NCBI GenBank assembly: GCA_002011165.2
Contig: MTMI02000003.1
Span: 248,001 to 312,000 of the forward strand
Length of the DNA stretch: 64,000 nt
Source of the DNA: Candidatus Mnemosynella biddleae
Lineage (GTDB): Archaea > Halobacteriota > Archaeoglobi > Mnemosynellales > Mnemosynellaceae
Reading direction: 5' to 3'
The translations under genes and the position numbers were made by a program. Positions 1 to 7,444 of the stretch are shown piece by piece; the first letter of the stretch is position 1, and each line of letters begins with the position of its first letter. The notes under the pieces were generated by a model that was not told where the DNA came from, searched no databases, and saw only the letters and a list, made by a program, of their open reading frames with translations.

Positions 1-1
1 G

Positions 2-100
2 AAAAGTGGGAGTGAGACAAGAATTGATTATTCGAAATGTAAAGAGTGCAAGCTTTGTGTCGAGGTTTGCCCATATCACGCGATAATATGGATAGAGTGA
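2..100 (+). CDS. Ferredoxin-type 4Fe-4S protein, C-terminal end only
   Basis: Only the last 32 codons are in the window; the gene enters from the left and stops with TGA. The tail contains one complete 4Fe-4S ligand set, C-x2-C-x2-C-x3-C-P, in CKECKLCVEVCP, and ends AIIWIE. It is therefore the last cluster of a ferredoxin or of an iron-sulfur subunit of an oxidoreductase, such as the delta subunit of a 2-oxoacid:ferredoxin oxidoreductase. The fragment cannot separate these. The next gene is convergent and ends 51 bases away. Confidence 0.75.
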   Translation, partial: KSGSETRIDYSKCKECKLCVEVCPYHAIIWIE

Positions 101-151
101 AGGTGGTGGATTATCATCTGTTTTGTTCTTCTTAAAGTGAATTTTGAAGAA

Positions 152-2227
152 TTATTTCAATAATCTCATTGCATTCAAAATGGCAAGCAATGTTACCCCG
201 ACATCGGCAAATACAGCTTCCCACATAGTTGCCATACCTAGAATGCCAAGAGATATGAAGAATCCCTTTACGCTAAGAGCGAATATTATGTTTTCCCAGC
301 TTATTTTCTGAGTTCTTCTCGAAACTTTAATCAATTCTGGCACTTTCGATGGTTTGTCATCCATCACAACCACGTCAGCAATTTCTATCGAAGCTTCACT
401 TCCAAGAGCTCCCATCGCAATTCCAACATCGGCTCTCGCTATAACCGGAGCATCATTTATTCCATCCCCCACGAAGATCACTCCTTCCCCATTCTCCTTC
501 AGCTCCTCCACAACCCTCACTTTATCTTCGGGAAGGAGCTCAGCGTAATATTTTGGGATTCCGAGATCAGATGCTATTCTTTCTGCAATCTCCCTGTTAT
601 CACCCGTGAGCATAACAACCTTACAATTGAGCTTCTTTAGTTCCTCTACAGCCTTTCTAGCATCTTCTTTGGGTTCATCTGCAAGAATTATGTAACCTAC
701 GTATTTTCTATTAACTGCAACGTAAATTGCAGTATCTTTAACTCCGTATCCATCATGCTCAATTCCCATCTCATGCATCAAAGCATCATTTCCGGCAATG
801 ATCTCCAAACTCTCGAGCTCTGCAATAACGCCTCTTCCTGGAATTTCCCTGTAACTTCTCAGCTCTTCTGTGATATCTCCGTGTCTCTTTCTATATTCAT
901 CAACTATTGATCTCGCTATTGGATGATTTGAATGCCATTCTGCAATCGCTGCAAACCTCAGAAGTTCATTTTCATCAAATCCATTTTTCGGATACATTTC
1001 GGAAATTCGAAAACTGCCTTTTGTCAGAGTGCCAGTTTTATCGAGTGCAATAATTTTAATTGATGAAAGAGCCTCCAGAAAATTTGCACCCTTCACGAGA
1101 ACTCCCATTTTTGCAGATTTGCCTATGGATGAGAAGTAGCTAAGAGGAATGGAGACTACCAAGGCACACGGACATGAAATAACGAGAAGAACAAGAGCTC
1201 TATAAATCCACGGTTTGAATGGTTCATTGAAGATGAGAGGAGGTATGAGAGAAAGAGAGAGAGCAATTAATATCACTGCAGGAGTGTAGTAATGAGCAAA
1301 TTTGGTTATGAACTTCTCTACTTTTGCTTTTCTGCCACTTGCCTCTTCCACCAGCTGAAGAATTCTTGAGATTGTTGAGTCGCTGAATGGTTTTGCGACT
1401 TTTATTGTCAAGAGGGAGCTCAGATTCACCATTCCAGAGAGGACTTCGTCTCCTTCCGCTACGTCTCTTGGCTTTGACTCTCCGGTAAGAGATGAAGTAT
1501 CGACTGCTGAGCTACCTTCAATAACGATACCATCAAGCGGAATTTTTTCTCCCGGCCTAACGAGGATTATATCTCCGGGTTTAATTTCTTCTGGTTTAAC
1601 TTTCCTTATTTCTCTTCCAACCTTAAGATTTGCAAAAGTGGGCTTTATCTCAAGCAATGCCTTTATTGATCTTCTTGACTTGCCAACTGCGTGATCTTCA
1701 AGAATCTCTCCAACCCTGAAAAAGAGCATCACAGCTACAGCCTCTGGAAGTTCATGAATTACTATGGCTCCCAAAGTAGCAATTGTAAGCAGAAAATTCT
1801 CATCAAAGACTGTTCCTCTTGTTAAATTTTTCACCGCTTTCCATATGATTTTTCCTCCAGACAGCAGATAAGCGGAGAAGAATATTGTGTATTCAAGAAA
1901 GGAAATGCCATGGAGATTCTTCCCAAATATTATCACGAGGGATAGAAGGAGAGTCGAGACACCAACTGGAATGATTTCCTTTTTAATGTTTTCTTCCTCT
2001 TCATCCTCCTCATTCTCCACATCCACAACTCTGACATCTGGTTCAACTTTTTTGATGGACTCTATAATAGCATCCATGTTCTCTGCATCAACAATCAACT
2101 CGGAAGTGGAGAAGTTCACAGAGGCGAATTTAACGCCTTCCTGCTTTTTCAGTTCCTCTTCAATCTTAGCAGCGCATTTTGCGCAATCGAGACCTTCAAT
2201 TCTGTATTTTTTGATCATTCTAGCCAC
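152..2227 (-). CDS. cadA: Zn/Cd/Pb-type P1B heavy-metal-translocating ATPase
   Basis: A 691-residue P-type ATPase that should export divalent soft metals across the cell membrane at the cost of ATP. An N-terminal heavy-metal domain has GLDCAKC (about residues 12-18), followed by an acidic linker. The membrane metal site is SCPCALV (about 351). The phosphorylated aspartate lies in DKTGTLTKG (about 395), the HP motif in SNHPIA, and the hinge in GDGINDAP (about 586). The last membrane helix has the DVGVTLLAILNAMR pattern typical of Zn/Cd/Pb pumps rather than Cu pumps. The start lies 3 bases past the stop of the ArsR-family gene, so both are probably one metal-induced operon. All key motifs are present. 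The exact metal is inferred. Confidence 0.93.
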   Translation of the reverse strand: MARMIKKYRIEGLDCAKCAAKIEEELKKQEGVKFASVNFSTSELIVDAENMDAIIESIKKVEPDVRVVDVENEEDEEEENIKKEIIPVGVSTLLLSLVIIFGKNLHGISFLEYTIFFSAYLLSGGKIIWKAVKNLTRGTVFDENFLLTIATLGAIVIHELPEAVAVMLFFRVGEILEDHAVGKSRRSIKALLEIKPTFANLKVGREIRKVKPEEIKPGDIILVRPGEKIPLDGIVIEGSSAVDTSSLTGESKPRDVAEGDEVLSGMVNLSSLLTIKVAKPFSDSTISRILQLVEEASGRKAKVEKFITKFAHYYTPAVILIALSLSLIPPLIFNEPFKPWIYRALVLLVISCPCALVVSIPLSYFSSIGKSAKMGVLVKGANFLEALSSIKIIALDKTGTLTKGSFRISEMYPKNGFDENELLRFAAIAEWHSNHPIARSIVDEYRKRHGDITEELRSYREIPGRGVIAELESLEIIAGNDALMHEMGIEHDGYGVKDTAIYVAVNRKYVGYIILADEPKEDARKAVEELKKLNCKVVMLTGDNREIAERIASDLGIPKYYAELLPEDKVRVVEELKENGEGVIFVGDGINDAPVIARADVGIAMGALGSEASIEIADVVVMDDKPSKVPELIKVSRRTQKISWENIIFALSVKGFFISLGILGMATMWEAVFADVGVTLLAILNAMRLLK

Positions 2228-2230
2228 CTT

Positions 2231-2590
2231 TCACTCCCTTTCAGCAACATGTTTCTGAGCTATTTCCAGAATTTCAGCAACATGCTCATCGTCGAGCGAG
2301 TAGTAAACATTTCTTCCATCTCTTCTGTATTTCACGAGTTTCTTATCCCTGAGAACTCTTAGCTGATGGGAGATGGCTGAAACTGAGAGTCCTGTTACTT
2401 CCGAGAGGTCGCATGTGCAGAGCTCGTGAAATGAGAGAGCTAAAAGAATTTTCAAGCGTGAGGAATCTGAGAAAGCTTCTAAGAACTCCGAAAGCTCAAT
2501 TATTCGTTCATCTGAAGGAAGCTTGGCTTTCACCTCCTCAACATATTCTCCTATACTCTCCTCTCTGCAAATCGGGATTTTATTTTTCAT
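2231..2590 (-). CDS. ArsR/SmtB/CadC-family metal-sensing repressor
   Basis: A winged-helix repressor (119 residues from the start chosen here) expected to release DNA on binding metal. Two classic metal sites are visible. The alpha-3 site is ELCTCDL, a C-x-C as in ArsR/CadC, with an extra N-terminal Cys in IPICREE as in CadC. The alpha-5 site is D-x-H-x10-H-x2-E in the last helix, as in SmtB/CzrA. The recognition helix is in VSAISHQLRVLRDKKLV. An upstream TTG at 2608 would add six residues but lies inside the operator. The ATG at 2590 is about 27 bases from the TATA box, which fits a leaderless mRNA. It sits directly before the metal ATPase, so it probably controls it and itself. Confidence 0.92.
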   Translation of the reverse strand: MKNKIPICREESIGEYVEEVKAKLPSDERIIELSEFLEAFSDSSRLKILLALSFHELCTCDLSEVTGLSVSAISHQLRVLRDKKLVKYRRDGRNVYYSLDDEHVAEILEIAQKHVAERE

Positions 2591-2620
2591 ATTTGAACAA
2601 TTGATCAAATGTGTATATAA
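2591..2620 (-). promoter_or_regulatory. Promoter and palindromic operator of the metal-resistance operon
   Basis: A 20-base near-perfect palindrome covers 2591-2610 (9 of 10 base pairs match; half-sites TTTGA(A/T)CA). It resembles ArsR/SmtB operators, which carry TGAACA/TGATCA-like arms. A minus-strand TATA box, TTATATAC, is at 2613-2620. The palindrome fills the space between the TATA box and the ATG at 2590, so a bound repressor would block the transcription start. The site itself is seen; binding is inferred. Confidence 0.75.
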
Positions 2621-2712
2621 GAATTTCGAAATGGTCTCGCCCCTCCCTTCGAAAACTGAGTAAAAGCGTCGTAAAATTTATTGAACAGAATTCCATGATC
2701 TATTTAATGCAG

Positions 2713-2770
2713 CCCTCACCACTTTGAACAATGAAGGGCTTTTGCTGAGTGGTGAGGAGTGGTTCCCTGA
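2713..2770 (+). other. Possible structured RNA or hairpin in the intergenic region
   Basis: Between the metal operon and the ASCH gene, CCTCACCACT (2714-2723) is perfectly complementary to AGTGGTGAGG (2748-2757), a 10-base-pair stem with a 24-base loop. The loop and downstream bases also hold CTGA (2745-2748 and again near 2766) and a C-prime-like GTGGTGA, so a degenerate C/D-box guide RNA is an alternative. Neither C box is canonical. Orientation is uncertain. Confidence 0.25.
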
Positions 2771-2879
2771 CACGGATTTTTAGTCAAAAAATAAATTTTA
2801 AACAGCTTACAAGACTCCTGAGTGAAGAGTTAAGAGATTGATCAAAGCTCGAGTGAACCAAAGGTGATGAGAATCGAGA

Positions 2880-3444
2880 ATGAAGCATCTTGCTTTTTCG
2901 GGAAAATATGCTGAAGATATCATTAAGGGGAGAAAAAGAGCCACTATAAGGAAAAAAATTAATGTGAGGCCAGGAGATCTGGTTTTAGTTCATTCAGGAG
3001 GCAAAATCATCGGAACAGCAAAAATAACGGCAGTTGAAAAGAGGAGGACTGAAGACCTGACAGAAGATGATGCAAAACTCGATGGATTTGACAGCAGAGA
3101 TGAGATGATGAAGGAAATTGAGAGACTTGGGTATGAAGGAGAGGTATATATTATAAAATTCGATTTCAAACCTATGAACTCTCTCTCCATATTCTCTCAA
3201 CTACGGAGAGACGGATCTCAGAGAGATTGCAATAAAAGGACTTGAAAAACTTGAGATGAGCGAAGATGAGAGGAGAACTCTGGAACTTTTTCTTAAATGC
3301 GGAAGTATTCGGAAAACTGCAATAAAACTCGGAGGATTGAAAAAGAGGAGAGAAATAAGAAAAATTTTGAGGAAATGTTACGAAGAGCTTAAAAAGATTG
3401 AGAATTGTGAAAATACACAAAAACCGAAGGATTTTGATTTTTAA
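2880..3444 (+). pseudogene. ASCH-domain protein with C-terminal helical/HTH-like extension, frameshifted
   Basis: The first reading frame (2880-3245) encodes an ASCH domain, an RNA-binding PUA-like fold: MKHLAFSGKYAEDIIKGRKR, the T-I-R-K segment, then GDLVLVHSGGKIIG. After about residue 98 the frame turns into unlikely sequence. A second frame picks up at about 3186 with YGETDLREIAIKGLEKLEMS and continues to 3444 as a basic, helical, HTH-like region (GSIRKTAIKLGG). Joined, they make one protein of about 185 residues. The break is at a CT dinucleotide run near 3179-3189, and loss of one CT unit gives exactly the observed shift. Starts with ATG after a GGTGATG ribosome-binding site. It could be a true mutation, a sequencing slip, or two separate proteins. 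Confidence 0.65.
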
Positions 3445-3506
3445 TGGTCTATTTACAAAATCGAGAAGTTTAGAAAGATTAATTTGAGAGAAAGGGGGAA
3501 AATAAG

Positions 3507-4241
3507 TTGGTGCTTGTCATGAGCGAGAGAGCTCTCTACTACGCTGGATGCATGGCTTCTTATAGAGTTCCTTCAATAGCAAGGGCAACCGTGAGAATTC
3601 TCAGAACTGGAGGGATAAATTTTGATGTCCTTGGAGATAAGGAGAAGTGTTGCGGTTCTGTACTCCTGAGAACTGGACAACATGATATAGCTGAAAAAGT
3701 AATAAAAGAGAATGCAGAAATTCTGAATAGCTATGACAGGGTCATCACAACCTGTGCGGGATGCTATAGAACCTTCAAATTAGATTATCCTGAATTTCTC
3801 AGCTTTGACGTTGAAATTCTTCACACCTCGGAAGTTATTGTAGAACTTTTGAGGGAGGGTAAATTGAAACTTTCACCAAAGAATGTGACACTCATCTATC
3901 ACGATCCCTGTCATCTTGGAAGACACTCTAAGGTTTACGATGCTCCGAGAGAGATTCTTTCGATGATTCCAGAAGCCAGAGTAGTGGAGTTTGAGAGGAA
4001 CAGAGAGGATTCTCTCTGCTGTGGAGCGGGAGGTGGAGTGAGATCTGCCTTTCCAGAGCTCGCAAAAAAGGTTGCTTCGTATAAAATTGAGGAGGCAAAG
4101 GAGAAGAACGTTGAGCTCATCGTTTCTGCCTGTCCCTTCTGCGAGTACAATCTAAGGGATGTTTCCGAAGGGATGGATGTAAAAGACATAGCTGAAGTCG
4201 TCGCAGAGCTTCTGGAGGTGAATGATAATGTGGAGAGCTGA
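3507..4241 (+). CDS. LutA/LldE-like CCG-domain iron-sulfur oxidoreductase subunit
   Basis: A 244-residue protein with two cysteine-rich CCG domains, the fold of heterodisulfide reductase HdrB/D, GlpC and LutA. The first is YYAGCM... KCCGS... CAGCY. The second is HDPCHLGR... SLCCGAGGG... CPFCEYN. LutA is the electron-transfer subunit of the LutABC L-lactate oxidation complex. The downstream gene encodes a LutB-like partner and the two overlap by 14 bases with the start chosen for the latter, so they form an operon. The start is a TTG (3507) or GTG (3510) after a strong GGGGGAA ribosome site; the first ATG at 3519 is too far from it. Lactate as the substrate is inferred from the family. Confidence 0.85.
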   Translation: MVLVMSERALYYAGCMASYRVPSIARATVRILRTGGINFDVLGDKEKCCGSVLLRTGQHDIAEKVIKENAEILNSYDRVITTCAGCYRTFKLDYPEFLSFDVEILHTSEVIVELLREGKLKLSPKNVTLIYHDPCHLGRHSKVYDAPREILSMIPEARVVEFERNREDSLCCGAGGGVRSAFPELAKKVASYKIEEAKEKNVELIVSACPFCEYNLRDVSEGMDVKDIAEVVAELLEVNDNVES

Positions 4242-5544
4242 AGAATCGAAAGAAGCCTATGAAGAGCTCAAAAAGAAGCTCATGGAAGGATTAAGAGAGA
4301 ATGAGAAGATTGAGAGCATTCTTAAAGCTTTAAAACTATTCAACAGCAGAAAGGATAGGATTTTTAAGGAAGTTGATGATTTAGAGGAGTTAAGAGAGAA
4401 AATAAGAAGAGCGAAAGAAGAGGTCATTGAGAATCTCGACGAATATATTGAAAAGGCTGTAAAAAAGATGGAGGAGAACCTCTGCAAGGTCTATTTAGCG
4501 AAAGATGCAGAAGAAGCCAGAAGGATTGTACGGGGAATTGTTGGAGATGCTAAGCTTGTTGTGAAATCCAAAAGCAATGCATGTAGAGAGATTGGAATTG
4601 TTGATTATCTTGAATCTCAGGGGATAAAGGTCGTTGAAACTGATCTCGCAGATAGAGTTGTTCAGCTCCTAGGAGAAGAAGAATGTCATCCTGTTGTTCC
4701 TGCAATTCATATCTCAAAGGAGAAATGGTCTGAAGCTTTCTCAAAAGAGACCGGAAGAGATGTTCCTCCAGATGCCCAGGCAATAACAGATGCTTCAAGA
4801 GAGGGAGTTAGAAGAGCAATCATGAGTGCCGAGGTCGGGATTACTGGAGCAAATGCCATAGTTGCAGAGACAGGAACGATAATAACCGTTGAAAACGAAG
4901 GTAACATCTCTCTCGTTAGTAGAGTTCCTCCAAAGCATATTGTGATTGCTGGGATCAATAAAATCGTTCCAACTCTCGAGGATGGTCTGAATATTGCAGA
5001 GGCAACGACTCTTTTCGGAACAGGTCAACGATTTGGAGCATACGTGAGCTTCATCACAGGTCCTTCGAGAACAGTTGACGTCGGATTAGAGACGACGATA
5101 GGTCTTCATGGAGCTCAGGAGGTTCATGTTGTGCTAATTGATAATGGAAGGAGAGATGCTATAAGAGATGGTATGAAGGAGATGCTTTATTGCTTGAACT
5201 GTGGATCTTGCTTAGCATCGTGCCCGATTTACATGTCAATCGGAGAAAAATACTCATGTGGATATTTCGGTGGGATAGGACTCTCTTTTGGAGCATATAT
5301 CTTCGGAGCTCAGCGGGCTTTTGTAGATGGTTTGGGCTTCTGTACAGATTGTGGAGCTTGTAGCGAGAAATGTCCGGCGAAGATTTCATCAAATGACCTT
5401 GTAAGGGAGATCAGACGAAGAGCGTGGGAAAGATTTGGACTTCTTCTACCTCCACACAAGAAGATAAGAGATGCAATTCTCGAAACAGGAAATCCGTTTG
5501 GAGAGCCTCCTGAAAAAAGAGGAGAGTGGATGAAAAGCAATTAA
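4228..5544 (+). CDS. LutB/LldF-like LUD-domain protein with two 4Fe-4S clusters
   Basis: This protein of about 438 residues has an N-terminal helical, charged region. A LUD (lactate utilisation) domain follows (GITGANAIVAETGTI; IAGINKIVPTLEDGL). A ferredoxin-like part has two clusters: CLNCGSCLASCP at about 322 and CTDCGACSEKCP at about 372. This is the LutB/LldF architecture, and with the preceding CCG protein it should pass electrons from lactate or another 2-hydroxyacid. The GGAGGTG ribosome site (4214-4220) is well placed for the ATG at 4228 but only one base from the ATG at 4222, so 4228 is preferred. No LutC is adjacent. The stop overlaps the convergent radB by four bases. Confidence 0.86.
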   Translation: MWRAEESKEAYEELKKKLMEGLRENEKIESILKALKLFNSRKDRIFKEVDDLEELREKIRRAKEEVIENLDEYIEKAVKKMEENLCKVYLAKDAEEARRIVRGIVGDAKLVVKSKSNACREIGIVDYLESQGIKVVETDLADRVVQLLGEEECHPVVPAIHISKEKWSEAFSKETGRDVPPDAQAITDASREGVRRAIMSAEVGITGANAIVAETGTIITVENEGNISLVSRVPPKHIVIAGINKIVPTLEDGLNIAEATTLFGTGQRFGAYVSFITGPSRTVDVGLETTIGLHGAQEVHVVLIDNGRRDAIRDGMKEMLYCLNCGSCLASCPIYMSIGEKYSCGYFGGIGLSFGAYIFGAQRAFVDGLGFCTDCGACSEKCPAKISSNDLVREIRRRAWERFGLLLPPHKKIRDAILETGNPFGEPPEKRGEWMKSN

Positions 5545-6206
5545 AAAACGCCACTCGAAGTAATTTCAAACTCGCATTTCAGATCTTCTGGTTTCGATCT
5601 GTGCTTTCGAAGAATTGCTAATCTTTTATCCCCTTCCTTTTTTAGCTCAATAATCACCTTCGATGCATGCTGAAGGAGGAGGCCCCCAACAGGGAGGAGC
5701 TCATTTTTCTCAACATCAGTATAAACCTGATTCGTTATGATTACTGCGACATCATACTTTCTTGCGAGTCCTATGAGGAATGCTATTTGACGAGAGAGTT
5801 CTCTCTTCGCTCTGAAATCATCGTAAGCCATTTCGAGTCTGTAAAGAGAAGTTATTGAATCCACGATTACAACGCCCACATTCTCGATGATCTTAGGAAG
5901 ATCTCTGAGAGCAGAGCTCTGCTGAATGAGAGTTCTTGGTTTGAAAATAAGTATGAGTTTAGAGATTTTCTGAAGATCTTTGCCCGCTATTTGAGAAAGT
6001 CTTTCCACCGAGAGACCCTCGGTATCAATTATCACCGCCTTTTTCCCTTTTCTTGCACACTCCACCGCTGTTTGAATAACTATGTTCGTCTTACCCGTTC
6101 CAGGTGCTCCGTAAATTTGAGTAATTATACCACTTTCGAAGCCTCCGCCTAAGATCCCATCTATTCTCCTGCTACCGCTAGAGAACTTCATGTTCTCTGC
6201 ACCCAT
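5541..6206 (-). CDS. radB: RadB, archaeal RecA-family recombination mediator
   Basis: A 221-residue RecA-core protein lacking the N-terminal HhH domain of RadA, which is the defining form of euryarchaeal RadB. The Walker A motif is GAPGTGKT (about residues 33-40) and the Walker B region is VGVVIVDSITSLYRLE. The C-terminal core holds ITNQVYTDVEKNELLPVGG, the loop found in RadA/RadB. It is thought to modulate RadA and Holliday-junction processing. The gene overlaps the end of larC by 19 bases and is translated from the same strand, so the two are co-transcribed. A second ATG lies five codons in. Confidence 0.93.
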   Translation of the reverse strand: MGAENMKFSSGSRRIDGILGGGFESGIITQIYGAPGTGKTNIVIQTAVECARKGKKAVIIDTEGLSVERLSQIAGKDLQKISKLILIFKPRTLIQQSSALRDLPKIIENVGVVIVDSITSLYRLEMAYDDFRAKRELSRQIAFLIGLARKYDVAVIITNQVYTDVEKNELLPVGGLLLQHASKVIIELKKEGDKRLAILRKHRSKPEDLKCEFEITSSGVF

Positions 6207-7384
6207 TTAGAGCGAGCAAACTCCTCCACAAGCTTCATCACATCTTTAAGAGGAATTCCAGTCTCTTCATGAACTCGCTTGCAATCCTCATACTCTGGAG
6301 AGACTCCAAGAACCTTTCCTTCGAGATCGCTTGCTATTTTCACCGATACTTCATACTCCTTTCCTCCGAGTTCAATTCTGATCTTCTCGATCCTCCTAAT
6401 TGCTATTAATCTGTGCTTCACGGGTAAAATCCTTATCCCGAGAGTTCCGAGGTCTTCCACCATCTTTCTCGAGATCCTCGAAATTTCATGAGGTTTTGCA
6501 ATGACTCTAATCAGATGACCGCTCCTCCCTTTTTTCATCGTTGCAGGAATCACTGAGACATCGAGAGCTCCAGAGCTCATGAGATCTTCTGCAAAGTGGG
6601 CGAGAACTTCAGGAGTTATGTCGTCAACATTTGTTTCGAGAATCACAACGTCATCTTCTAGAAGCATGGAGTCGAGTTCCCCGAGAAGAGCCCTGAGAAC
6701 ATTTGGAAAAGGAAGTTCCAGCGAGCCTGCCCCGTATCCCACTGCTTCTATCCTCATCTGCGGTAGAAAGTTCACAGAAGAGTTAACAAAATGAGATAGA
6801 ATCGCTGCTCCTGTTGGAGTTAAGAGCTCTTTCTCGATTGGTCCCCCCTTTATCAAGAGTTTTGAGTCTCTGAGAATCTCTGAAGTTGCAGGAGCGGGAA
6901 CCGGATAGAGCCCGTGATTCATTTCCACGAATCCTGCCCCTGCATTTGCTGGCAAGCTCAAAATTCTTTCTGGCGAGAGGGATTTTATAGCCACGACTGC
7001 TCCTATGACATCTGCCATCGCATCCTTCGCTCCGATCTCGTGAAAGTGCATCTCATCTATAGAGACTCCGTGAACTCTTGCTTCTGCTCTTGCAAGCTTT
7101 TCGAAGATCTTAATAGCTTCTTCTTTAATTTCTTCTTCAATCCTTATGCTCTGAAGCTCCTCCGTAATATCCTGAAATTTTCTCGTATGAGAATCCTGAC
7201 AGAGAACATCTAGCTTCAGCGAGGAGATTCCTTTTTTTACAACCCTCCGTAACTCCACTTTAACTCCTTTGATGGACTCCATCGAGCTGACGACTCTCTT
7301 TTTATCTGCTCCTACATCTAAAAGAGAGGCCACTATCATATCTCCGGAAGCTCCTGAAAACGGATCGAACACGAGAGCTCTCAT
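6188..7384 (-). CDS. larC: LarC, nickel insertase for the nickel-pincer nucleotide cofactor
   Basis: This DUF111-family protein (398 residues from the ATG) starts MRALVFDPFSGASGDM, the hallmark N-terminus of LarC. It also holds HFHEIGAKDAMADVIG and a C-terminal part with ILETNVDDITPEVLAH. LarC inserts nickel, using CTP, into the pincer nucleotide made by LarB and LarE; the cofactor serves LarA-type racemases. No larA, larB or larE is visible here. A TTG at 7396 would add four residues, but family proteins begin at the ATG at 7384. The gene diverges from cdc48. A Ni/Co ECF transporter lies 11 kb away and could supply the metal. Confidence 0.92.
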   Translation of the reverse strand: MRALVFDPFSGASGDMIVASLLDVGADKKRVVSSMESIKGVKVELRRVVKKGISSLKLDVLCQDSHTRKFQDITEELQSIRIEEEIKEEAIKIFEKLARAEARVHGVSIDEMHFHEIGAKDAMADVIGAVVAIKSLSPERILSLPANAGAGFVEMNHGLYPVPAPATSEILRDSKLLIKGGPIEKELLTPTGAAILSHFVNSSVNFLPQMRIEAVGYGAGSLELPFPNVLRALLGELDSMLLEDDVVILETNVDDITPEVLAHFAEDLMSSGALDVSVIPATMKKGRSGHLIRVIAKPHEISRISRKMVEDLGTLGIRILPVKHRLIAIRRIEKIRIELGGKEYEVSVKIASDLEGKVLGVSPEYEDCKRVHEETGIPLKDVMKLVEEFARSKWVQRT

Positions 7385-7417
7385 GGCAATTCCCAAAAGT
7401 GTTAATAATCGAACCCC

Positions 7418-7444
7418 TATAATTAATTATGCCGAGGGTTCTTC
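7418..7444 (+). promoter_or_regulatory. Putative TATA box upstream of cdc48
   Basis: An AT-only block, ATAATTAATTA, at about 7418-7429 lies about 22 bases before the cdc48 ATG at 7445. There is no obvious ribosome-binding site between them. This fits a leaderless transcript for the ATPase. The block is nearly symmetrical, so it could also serve the divergent larC. Confidence 0.45.

Noticed and set aside
2713..2770. Confident C/D-box RNA
   Set aside because: The C box is not canonical and the D'/C' spacing is almost zero.
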